From: Cliona cf. orientalis
Lineage: Eukaryota; Porifera; Demospongiae; Clionaida; Clionaidae
Assembly: GCA_963930775.1 (NCBI GenBank)
Contig: OZ005689.1
Location: 1,860,001-1,924,000, forward strand
Length of the DNA: 64,000 nt
Direction of reading: 5' to 3'
The position numbers and the translations under genes were made by a program. Below are positions 22,749-33,399 of the stretch, piece after piece. Position 1 is the first letter of the stretch, and every line of letters starts with the position of its first letter. The notes beneath the pieces are model-generated. The model saw only the letters and a list, made by a program, of their open reading frames with translations, had not been told where the DNA came from and did not search any database.

Positions 22749-25700
22749 TTATTTTAATAATGTCTTCCTGGTTGTTTTCGGTAGTGGTAGTGCTGCAAGC
22801 ACACCGACTAGCAGGACGCTAGCCACGATGAGGATGGGGATACTGGGATTGACACGGACGAATGCACCAAAGATGTTCGTTCCAAGTATAGCACCAAACC
22901 TGGCCATCAGCAGGTGAACTCCAGCTGCTGTTGCCCTGCAATATTACAATAAAATGTAATATCCTTATGCATGATTATCGTATGTGTAAAATACGTTTTC
23001 TGGTAAAGGTCGTCAATAGCTACAAAATTATTATAGACGTACGAGAATTCACAATCTATTGAATTGGTGTTCAATTAGAATAAGTATGGTATGTAGCTAA
23101 TTACAGATTCCTCAGCTGGCTATAGAGGAATGTGGTTGGGAATTAACATAAACTTGTAGGTGCATGGAATACTGGATATTATCCGGGTGAGTGAGGCACC
23201 TCCCACCTTTTTAACGTTAAAAATGGTAAGATAATCCAAGCTTGGAGCTAGGGTCTGCACCAGCTAGTTTTCATGGTTATGCATAAAATTTATGTGCATA
23301 CAGAATTCAAATGACACTGTATATACTATTATGTTACCTTATACCTTAGGTGGGTTGGGTAGACTTCGGCTATGATGAGACTGGCGTCATTCCAGGCTGG
23401 AATGGAGAGAGCAGTGAAGAGGCAGAGAATGAGCACCACAAACTCCTCAGAGTGGACAACATAGAGGAGAAACACAGACGCAGTCGACAGGAAGATAGTG
23501 AAAGCTATGGATAGAGCATAATATTATAAGACTCAGCATTCAGGCTAGTTACAGCGCAGATAAAGGGAATGAAGATGAGCGGCCACCCTGTATGGCCTGT
23601 CTATAAGCACAATTCTTGCCTATAGAGGTTTGTAAAGTACACACGGGGGTGGTTGATTTTGATATTTCTTTTGATATTGCCATTAGAGCCAAAAACCGAG
23701 CCCTTTTACTTATCTGTGGAGCCAAAACGACTTATATAGTTGACGACCCTGTGCCTATTATGGTATTTTCTCAATAATATCAAAAGTAGACACCGGTCTG
23801 CAAAAGTAAACCTAGGAGGGGACGAGAAACAGATAATTTATTTTGCATGGCCTAATGGCCACTCATCTTGTCCCAACTGCATGCATGTATCACCATAAAT
23901 ATCTGGGATAGCAACCCTGGCCCTCTATAGTAATGGCCAAACTTTATTCCCAATAGTGGCCGCTAGAGGAACTAAGGGACCTGCTTCGGTTGCATGAAAT
24001 TACACATATATCAAGCTTCTCTCAATGTATTACAGCAGTCTATACTATAGCAGCTTCAGGGGTACAATTGGCATTCAAACTACAGGAGAGTAGCTGCTGT
24101 AGGTGGCGGTTATAGTTAACTTACCAAGCCAGTAGTTTCGTCGAAGTAAATAGACAGCAATTGCAGAAACCACATAGCCGGGAAGAGTTGCAGCTGAAAT
24201 GATGAAACTATCTCGATACACGGTTGAGATATCAGATTGATCACAATTGATGTCAAAATTTGTTACTTGATTTTTGCACATGGTAGCATTATTATCGTTG
24301 AATATTGAACCATTAACGATTGTAGTCTCATTGAACGTAATTCCATTTAAAGTGGTGTTCTTCACTGTCAACTTATCAGTTTCATTCAAGCCATGTAAAT
24401 TGCAGAGAGTGGATGAAGACACGTTCAGCGATAATTCAAAAACGTTAGTCCAAGTTATTCTCAAAAACTGCGAATTCTCAATGGTGCAGTTGTGGAAGGC
24501 ACAATTGTCAGCAAATAAGGATCCATTGATGATAACATTGTCAAAGATCACATCACGAAAGGTCACGTTGCTAAATATTATGTCACTTATCATCCAAGAC
24601 TGAAGCCGAGTTCCCGAGATTACGGTGTCACGAAATGTAGTATTCTTGCAACTACAGTAGCTCTTCAGCGTCTCCGTATTGAAATGGCTCACGATTTGTC
24701 GACAGTTTGCATCGAATGCAGCTTGCTTTTGCTCAGTGGTTATTTCACCGACGTAAGTTGGAAACCACAGCATCACACCAAAGGCACTGTAGTGAGTGAT
24801 CAGGATAAACAGAATGGACACGGAATAAACCTAAGAACAAGACACTAAAATTAATAGCACACTGAATTCAGCTGCTGGATACTGCTACATTATACACCAT
24901 GATAAGTTATTAGTACGCTACTTATAATCATTATTAGTATATTATTATAGTGTGCATAAGTAGAGTGCTATTAGTAATTATTAGTACTGCTACATAAGAC
25001 AGCATGCATTACCGTATAGCGGGAAACTTTTGGGGGAGAAAACTTTCATGAATTTCGCGATTTTTCAGCCATCCGCGAAAGTTTTCTCCACGAAATTCTA
25101 GGCATGCCACACCCATTATGCGACCAGTTTTAACATTCCTCGAAAGTTTTCTCTGTGAAATGCTCCTTTCTTATCAATCCACGAAAGTTTTCTCCCTCGA
25201 AAATTTCCCGCTATACGGTATGTTACATGTATAGCTACAAGAACTTGAAATTACGCAGTAGCTAGGTCACCTGAATGCAAGGGAAAACATTATAACCATC
25301 AGTAGGAGACTGGTTCTGAGAAACTTGCGATGGTAGAGCTCCGATGTCCTCTTTAAAATCTGTAAAAATAGCATCAACAATTGTTTTACTGAATCCTTCA
25401 GTGCTGTTGACAATTCTCACCTCAGTGATCTTGCTTGTGAAGTTCCTCCATCGTCCATCAGAGTGCCTGAACCATGCAGTTCCTCGGACGTCTACATCAA
25501 GGTGGATTCCCTTCACCTGCATGTATATACACGTAACATTATCATGCTATTGCTGTGGCCATAATAATACTAATATTTAGACCCTCCCATCTGTCTTCCC
25601 CCCCCCCCCCCCCCCCCCACCCTACTCCACCCTACCCTGAACAATAGATGCTCTGAAATGTAATATTTCAGTGTACCTTTATTAGTAGAACACTCAATAT

Positions 25701-27656
25701 TGCAGCTGGGGGGTTAAGATTAATGATTGTATGCATCTAGTGTACACATTAGTTATAGCTAATACTGAGAGAGTACACAGCTACTATAATTATTGTACAT
25801 ACTGGATACTCGGGCACATCTTTTTTGTGAAGATGATTGATTCTGTAGACCATCTGCAGAATCTTTAAGGCCTTTCCCTCCTTCCCCGCCTCCAGCAAGT
25901 ATCTCGGTGTCTCTGGCATCACAAGGTAGAGAAGAGCACCCAGGATGGACGGTAGTGCTGATAGAGCCAGGAATATCCTCCAGCTGTGGAATCGGAATGA
26001 GCCAAAGGATGGTTGAATGCTTGTCATTGGAATGAGGATCCAGGCTAGGCCACCACACATGAACCGTCCTAACATCCAGAATAGGCCCTGGAGACTGAGG
26101 AATGGACCTCGATACTTGTTGCGGACGAATTCGGAGTTGTAGGGAAAAAGCACCGGTAGCGATCCACCCACCCTGCAATCAATCATACATGTAGATGGTC
26201 CATCATGTCTGCATGATCTGATAGTGGTATTAGGGCATACCTGGTCATGCATATCACACGCTCCCACTATTATGCACACACTAGAGATGGTATAATAATA
26301 ATATTGTTTGTACTCCTTAAATTATTGTGTCAATCGACATTGTGGAAAAGTTGTGAGTGTTATCAAGACCTAATTTAGTGGAAGGTTACACAAAGGCCAG
26401 TTACTAGAGCTACAAATGACTGGTCATATTCATTACTTAGTGAACGTGCAAGTACAGTATCATGTGATCAACACATGCATGGGCTAAAATATTATGCAAT
26501 ATCTACATTGTATGTGAGCCTTCATGGCTTCAGAGATTGAAATCTAGGTAATGGAACAATAATTAATCATGATACTTTTAATAATATAGAAACCTAACCT
26601 TGCAGTATCTCAGCTCCTCTTTTATTACATAATAATTACTAACAGTTATATAATATCTATTAAGCAATGCAGTACTACCGTCACCTCAACTCAGTTGCCA
26701 ACTCTTTTATGATTACTTAATATTAGCTAATACTAGCACATGTACATGTACATGCACAGTACATGTATACGTGCAACTTACCCAAATCCACTGAAGAACC
26801 TCATCAAAGTGAACAGCCAATAACTCGGCACAAATGCTGAGGCCAAGCCAAACACCCCACTGCAGGTCAGCGACAGCAACATGGTCAATCTTCTCCCAGT
26901 GACGTCGGCAACACTGCCCCAAACGTAGCTACCAAAGAGCATTCCAATGAAGATCACGGAGCTGAGAATCGCACCCTCGGTATTGGACATTCCAAATTCC
27001 TCGGGCTTGTTTAGAAGAGGTAGAACGAATGCCAGAGAGAGGATTTCTACTGCATCAGCGCAAAATGCTATCCCGTTGACGATCATCAGGAAGACGTGAA
27101 ATGGCCCGAATCCGAGATATTTCAACGCCACTTCGTACTCGGTCACGATTCCATCCTCATCAATTTCAGGCTCTTTCACAGACTGATCCGCTGCAGTTTG
27201 CCGAGTCTTTATGAGATTTTCATGATCATTCATCAATGCCTCACCATCTCTTTGACTACCTGTACTTGTGTCAATTCTCACTCTCGGCATGCCTCTGTCA
27301 TTTATACTGAGAGATTCATCTTCGATCATGCCCGTTGCGCCAAAATCCGACGTCTCTATGTCACTGCTTAACATCCTGGGCGAGCTCGAGCCTCGTGATC
27401 GGGCTGCTGCCTTGAATCTGCTCATAGCTGCAGAGTTCCCGGCTGCGACGGTTGTGGCGGTGGCTAACTCGGAGGCCGTGTTCGCACTGAGTCTCAGTTC
27501 ACCATCCTCACTGGCGGGGTCCTGCTCGCTGCAGTCAGAGAGAAGAGCCTTCTTCTCGAGCCGAGCCGAGTCGTCATATCGAAATCGTTTGGACATACCA
27601 CCGGAAAGGTCTTGTAGCTCCAGCTCTGGTTCTCCGTGAAGTATCGAGTCTGACAT
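22749..27656 (-). CDS. SV2-like major facilitator transporter, copy A
   Basis: Twelve-TM MFS protein of the synaptic vesicle glycoprotein 2 type. Exons (minus): 26782-27656, 25803-26172, 25421-25516, 24125-24830, 23345-23504, 22749-22935; about 797 aa. A long acidic, Ser-rich cytosolic N-terminus (~185 aa) precedes TM1. MFS motif A is seen as GSVADVTGRR, and the family block VGGSLPVLFPYNSEF follows. The large loop between TM7 and TM8 has pentapeptide-like repeats (SNVTFRDVIFDNVIINGS), the SV2 hallmark. The last exons match copy B exactly in length (160 and 187 bp). Oddity: the 89-bp exon 4 of copy B has no counterpart. Either TM7 comes from an extended next exon (VYSVSILFILITHYS), or exon 3 runs on to 25271 (246 bp, also in frame, giving ~847 aa). 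Substrate unknown. Start chosen at MSDSILHG; upstream in-frame Mets exist. Confidence 0.88.
25010..25220. mobile_element. ACCGTATAGC-family foldback element in SV2-like A intron
   Basis: The ends are TACCGTATAGCGGGAAA and TTTCCCGCTATACGGTA, a perfect 17-base terminal inverted repeat. It may have a TA target duplication. Internal copies of CGAAAGTTTTCTCC are present. It sits in the intron where copy B has its extra exon 4. Related elements are at 62812 and 63954. Confidence 0.8.
25598..25618. repeat. Poly-C tract (21 C)
   Basis: Homopolymer in an SV2-like A intron, between exons 2 and 3. Confidence 0.9.
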
Positions 27657-28228
27657 AGTCAATAATCCCGGATGAAGACATTTATATGGTGTGAGAATAC
27701 ATACCGTACTACCCATAGTCTCGCAAGCCACACCCTCCAATTGGTCCAACGACATCGAAGGGTGTGGCTTGCGGACTAAACCACAACCCACAGATGTAGA
27801 TCTGTATTAATTTTTCTATCAAACACTATGGTTAAACATATCCTACCTATATTATAGATTTCAAATTTTATGCACAACAACTGCCGTTTCCTCACGTACT
27901 CTTTGAATCCCTCCCCCCGACTCTTCTCTTCACTATACAGAAGGAGCGATATAATATTATTATAGGTCTAGCTATTTTACAAACCGTCCAAATGCACACA
28001 CCGATTCAAGTTCTCTAATAACAACATTATTATGGAATGGAATTTATCACTGAGGCAAACATTTTTAAACTAATGGGACAATGAAAAATAATTTATTGCA
28101 TGTAATGTCATAATATTATAAAAATCAAAGATTCAGATTCGCAATAAAAAAATCATCATGCCTGTTATCACCGTCAGAAAAATAATAATCATTATCCTGT
28201 AATTAAATTAAAATAATTAATAGTAGTG

Positions 28229-28415
28229 CTATTTCAGTAGCGTCTTCCTGGTTGTCTTCGGTAGAGGGAGGGCTACGACTCCGCCCACTAACAGCACCCC
28301 GGCCACGATGAGGATGGGGATACTGGGATTGACACGGACGAAAGCACCAAAAATGTTCGTTCCAAAGATTGCTCCAATCCTCCCCATCAGCAAGTGGATA
28401 CCAGCAGCCGTTGCC
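28229..28415 (-). pseudogene. Orphan last exon of an SV2-like gene (duplicate of B exon 7)
   Basis: 187 bp from acceptor to stop, encoding ATAAGIHLLMGRIGAIFG...TTRKTLLK, nearly identical to SV2-like B exon 7. The splice acceptor, reading frame and stop are intact. Its only partner is the exon at 38808-38967; no 5' exons exist in the window, so an independent full gene is unlikely. It could still be spliced into transcripts that start upstream, for example from the B promoter. That is speculative. Confidence 0.8.
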
Positions 28416-28526
28416 CTGCACACACAGAAATCAAGAAGAGCATCGCTGTTAAAGAAGCCAATTGTCTCCAAGCACTTAAGCATAAGAAATTATTATTAAT
28501 ACTCAACATACACTGTAATACCATAC

Positions 28527-28853
28527 AACATAAGGGGGGACCCTTAATCCATGTATGTAATTGGTAAGCTGCAACATAAGGGGGGACCCTTAGTACATGT
28601 ATATAATTGGTAAGCTGGTGTAAGCGGCTTACAACGTAAGGGGGACCCTTAGTACATGTATGTAATTAGTAAGCTGGTATATAGCTATAAGCGATTTATA
28701 ACATAAGGGGGGACCCCTTAGTACATGTAATTGGTAAGCTGGTGAAAGCAATTTATAACATAAGGGGGGGACCCTTAGTACATGTATGTAATAATTATTG
28801 GTAAGCTGGTATAAGCGATTTACAACGTAAGGGGGGACCCTTTATTATACAAC
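28527..28853. repeat. Tandem repeat, ~62-bp unit, about six copies
   Basis: Units share CATAAGGGGGGACCCTTAG, then TACATGTATGTAATTGGTAAG, with AAGCGATTTACAACG-type ends. The matching place in the B locus (about 48060-48115) has only about one unit, so the array expanded after the duplication. Confidence 0.85.
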
Positions 28854-29540
28854 CAAAAATCAGAGCAACAATTTTCTAGAGGCCTGCGCTGCTAAGCAGG
28901 TGCTGGCACTAGCCACTGAGCCTCGAATTACATCTCTATGTTTTGTGAGCATGTACTGTTAATAGATTATCATGCATACTAACCACATTATCCCATGATT
29001 GTGACATTAAACATACCTCTGAAATAAAAAAAAAAAATTATAACCCCATCCTCCCGTCGACCTTCCGAGCTCTAGGCTGGAACGTTGGTCAGGGTACACT
29101 GCAGACATTACTGCAGCCAGTTAGGCTTCTGTGTCACAGCCACAGGGGACCAAAGTCAGCCTATGGTGGATGTACAGGCTTTATCCAGGATGGTGGATAT
29201 TCAAGGGAGGAACCTGGGCGACCCCTAAGCTGTAGTGTCGTGGTTAGTGAACGTCGCCGTTAGTGAAATGACAATTATGCGCATGCGCACGTGCGGCCAA
29301 CGAAGGTGCAATATTAACCCTATTAAAACTCCAAAGTCCGTATGTACGGCTAGCAATCCGAATTCCCTGCGAGGGCGGGGTCTGGGGACGACACTAGTAT
29401 CGCCGAGTATCGCGCCTATGTTTCTGAGTAAATCTAAGGATGGGTGCCTATAACTCAGCTCAGAGTAAGCGTAATACCCCCAGCTGCAGGGTAGCCTAGA
29501 ACCCAGGCTCTGAGCATGGGTTCTATGCTGGGTTCGAGGC

Positions 29541-29653
29541 TAGTCTCGTAAACCAGACGCCTATTCCGCAGTACTGGGTGTATTTCATCTTTCCGCGTGC
29601 TGGTGATGAAATACACCCAGCGCTGCGAAATAGAGGTCTGGTTTAAGAGACTA
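29541..29653. mobile_element. TAGTCTCG-type foldback element, 113 bp
   Basis: Ends TAGTCTCGTAAACCAGAC and GTCTGGTTTAAGAGACTA. Flanks are GGTTCGAGGC (left) and GGTTCGATGC (right), a 10-base near-duplication with one mismatch. It sits inside a further palindromic surround (about 29484-29675). Confidence 0.65.
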
Positions 29654-29740
29654 GGTTCGATGCTACCCCTGGTAGGCCCTGCATGCATGAAGTTTTTGTA
29701 TCACTGTAATGCATAATTAAATGCATAGCAGCAATAGCTA

Positions 29741-30770
29741 CTCATCAGGCTCAAACGCATAGACTCGGATTAGGTAGTCAACTATAGCTATTCAATATAA
29801 GCCATTTATTGATGTTCACTAACTGCAGCAGCTTCAACGAAGGGGCTGTGGTTAGTGGAAACACTGATGAGACTAGCATAATCAGATGCAATGATCACTA
29901 GAGTCAAAACCATAACAGATTAGGTGGTCGGCTATACATTATCCGTTTTAATGTTCACTAACTGCAGAAGCTTCAACGAAGGGGCTGTGGTTAGTGAAAA
30001 CAAGTATAATCAGATGCAATACTCATCAGGTTCAAAGGTATACACATTAGGTGGTCAACTATGATGAGACAAGTATAATCAGATGCAATGCTCATCAGGT
30101 TCAAAGGTACACAGATTAGATGGTCACCTATGCATTATATGAGTAACTTTATTCATGTTCACTAACTGCTGCAGCTTCAATGAAGGGGCTGTGATTAGTG
30201 GAAATACTGATAAGACAAGTATAATCAGATGCAATGCTCATCAGGTTCAAAGGCACACAGATTAGGTGGTCACCTATGCACTATGAGCCATTTTATTGAT
30301 GTTCATTAACTGCGGCAGCTTCAACGAAGGGGCTGTGGTTAGTGGAAACACTGATGAGACAAGTATAATCAGATGCAATGCTCATCATGTTCAAAATTTT
30401 GAACATGATGAGCATTGCATCTGATTATACTTGTCTCAACAGTGTTTCCACTAACCACAGCCCCTTTGTTTAAGCTGCCGCTGTTAGTGAGCATGAATAA
30501 AATTACTCATAGTGCATAGTTGACCACCTAATCTGTATGTTTAAATTACTCATAGTGCGTAGTTGACCACCTAATCTGTATGCTTAAAGCATACAGATTA
30601 GGTGGTCAACTATGCACTATGAGTAATTTTATTCATGCTCACTAACAGCGGCAGCTTAAACAAAGGGGCTGTGGTTAGTGGAAACACTGATGAAACAAGC
30701 ATAATTAGATGCAATGCTCATCAGGCTCAAAGGCATACAGATTAGGTGGTCAACTATGTTGTAGTAATGG
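29741..30770. repeat. Left array of ~145-bp repeats
   Basis: Repeats read GTTCACTAACTGCAGCAGC, then GGGGCTGTGGTTAGTGGAAA, then GATGAGACAAGTATAATCAG, TGCTCATCAGG and GATTAGGTGGTCAACTATG. About 30395-30588 is inverted relative to its neighbours, producing two palindromic junctions (GTTCAAAATTTTGAAC near 30390 and ATGCTTAAAGCAT near 30588). Confidence 0.85.
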
Positions 30771-31275
30771 AGCTACATGCCCTATTCAAATTAAAGAAAA
30801 TTTCTACCTGCTCCTTCTAATAAAGTTGATAATGCTGCTCCTGCAACTGCAGCGTTATTAATAATTTTCATCTGCAATCTCAACCTGTAACTTTACTGAT
30901 AATAGGTGTTAATTGACTAGTAGACTGACTAATAGCTACTAGTAGCCCTTACAATCACTTTAAATGCTTCTTACAGTCTACGGTGAATTCCGATACAATA
31001 ACTCAACAAAAATAATATCATGTAACTTCCACATAAGAATAAAATATCTACGTAACTTAATTCAACATAAAAGTCAAATATCTACAGTTCCTACACCCCC
31101 CTCCCGTTGTATAATAATAGAAGGTAGGATCTTCTTTCAAGTAGTAGCAGCGTTCTGTTCTTGGGTGTCATAATATTATTTTGATGGCTGCGCTTTTGTT
31201 TGTGCTATCTGGAAGTTCAGGGATACTGTATATGACACACTTGAACTCTGAAACAGAAATATAGAGGAAGATCAT

Positions 31276-32276
31276 TATTATGGGGTGCCGATTGTGTCAA
31301 AATTCCTCACTGGCAGGCATTTTGAAGAGTCTGGAGATTATGAAAGTGGCTATTATTATAATGGATATTTGCATAAAATTAATCACAGTGCATAATTTGA
31401 CATGAATCACGGACATTAATTTTAAATTAGAGATGCTACAACTGTGGAAATTTATGAAAGTAGTGGTTATTCACATAAATCTCACTGGTAGACGTTGTGT
31501 AACTTGCAGCAGATATTTGCACAGTTTGTGATAAATTTCTGTACGTAGTGGCAGATGTTACGCATGCAGAAATTTACGAAAGTAGTGGTTGTTTAAAAAA
31601 AACACAGTGGACATTGAACTCAATATAATATTATAGTACAATAGGTTGTGTGCCCCATGTAAACACACACATGAGCACAAAATTTAATACTGGACCCACG
31701 AGCCAAGACTTGGGGCATGCCAAGGTTAATTATTAATTTTAATTCTTCAGGGGCCTTTCCGATGACCATGGACTTGCATAATCATCCCTGGCTCTTCCCG
31801 ACCCCTCCCACTTCTGACCAAAAGTACTCATAACACGATTAAATTTTGCTAATTGTATTAGCCAATAATAATAGATCTCTGTCAACATATCTTTGCTTTG
31901 GTGGTAGTTTAATCCCCACAGCACCTTTTATATATGCATGGGGCACACAACCTATGGGGTTGACGATATTGATTTTAATGTCTACTATACATGTGTTCTT
32001 CTGTAAACATCCACTACTTTCGTAAATTCCTGTGACATCACTAAAATTTAATGTCTGCAATTTATACAGTATCTACCAGTAAGATTTACATAAATATCCA
32101 CTACTTTCATAAATCTCCACAGTTGTAGCATCTCTAAAATATGTCTTCTGTGATCCATGTCGAAACTTTCACTGTGATTTATGTGAAATTAATATCCACT
32201 ACTTTCGTAAATCCCCAGACTAGCTTTTCTAAATGCCCGCCAAAAATGAATTTTGACACAAATGGCACCCCATACA
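31276..32276. mobile_element. Nested foldback element, ~1 kb with ~380-bp arms
   Basis: Left end TGGGGTGCC, right end GGCACCCCA, flanked by TA on both sides. The arms, about 31276-31660 and 31945-32276, are imperfect inverted copies and carry several ATTTACGAAAGTAGTGG-like repeats. No coding sequence. Confidence 0.7.
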
Positions 32277-32279
32277 TTA

Positions 32280-32570
32280 TCAATGTATGAGATAAACTTT
32301 TGCATTGTTTAGTGTGCGATTAAGAATGCGATATGGCCCATGCATAGGAATAGCATGGCTAAATATCATGGCTTCTTTCTCATTTGGTATAAACACCATA
32401 AAATCTAGCACCAATTCCATACTGTGGCAGTTTGGAGTGTTTGTCATACATTTCTTTCTGCTTGACTTGAGCTTGCTTGGCACGATGCTGCTCTTTGTCA
32501 ACTCCAAGCTTCTGAAAGGTAAGTAGTAATCTCCAACATCTACTTCATAATTTAGTGCATTTGTTAGCAA
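32280..32570 (-). pseudogene. Decayed retrotransposon integrase C-terminal fragment (Ty3/gypsy-like)
   Basis: A 96-codon frame includes VLDFMVFIPNEKEAM, then HGPYRILNRTLNNAKVYLI. This resembles the end of Ty3/gypsy-type integrase, where a GDLVxVxxP strand is followed by HGPYRV and a short core. The upstream integrase and reverse transcriptase are not visible. The fragment lies inside the 8-kb element, probably as a nested relic. The assignment rests on motif resemblance alone. Confidence 0.4.
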
Positions 32571-33399
32571 ATTTTCAGTAGGTAAGCATGGATATCTCTA
32601 CCATAGATCAAGTAGATTATGGTGATTTTCTTGTTTCTTGGATGGTGCCCTATATACATATAAATAATAGAAATGGTATATCTGTTGAACAAGGCTGGTC
32701 AACAAGATGACTCCCTGCAGGTGGATGCTGTAGCCCTGAATTTATATCCTAATCTGACTGAAAACAACTGACTCAAGGATCTTAGAGCATGTTTGCTGTT
32801 AATATAATAATGTAGCTCACCCTCTAGTACATCGAGGAATTTAAGCTGACCTGCATGCGCATTTTAACCTCTTAGCAAGTCTAGGGCCTGGTGCTTCTCA
32901 AGCTCACACGATACTTTTACTATTCCTGTCTCCGCTGCATACCTATCCAAGTTGCTATGGCTAGTCTGGATCTCCAGTTTGCTTCCTGTATAGCTAATAG
33001 CTTTTGGGAGAATCTCCTCAACTTCTCGTCATTTCCCCTATTTTATAGCAGCAGATAATATTATAGACACAATATACCATATTGTTATTGATAGACTGAC
33101 TAGCTAAAAGCCCTTACAATAACCTTGCATGGTGAGTATACATTAACTCATTATCATATGATAAAATTAATATTCAATATCCATTTGCCTACAATCATAA
33201 TAACAATTTGAAAATATAAAAGTTTGCTCTATTCACTAAACGATATTAGAGATAAAAGTTAGTCTAAGAGCATAATAATATTCACAGACCATGTCCGCAA
33301 GCTAAATTTTAAGGATCATGCAGTACGTAAGTGGACATGCATGTTCATGATAACCAGCCTCTGTGGCGACTGGCGACCTAGTCTGTTGCGACTTTGCAC

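Noticed and set aside
28527-28853. Regular direct repeats that might suggest a CRISPR array
   Set aside because: Spacers are not unique, there are no cas genes, and the host is eukaryotic; it is an ordinary tandem repeat. The same holds for 46027-46680.
28866-28935. Box-A-like tRNA-derived SINE head (minus strand, GGCTCAGTGGCTAGTG)
   Set aside because: No box B or T arm follows at the right distance; the duplicate at 48150-48220 has the same defect. Too weak to call.
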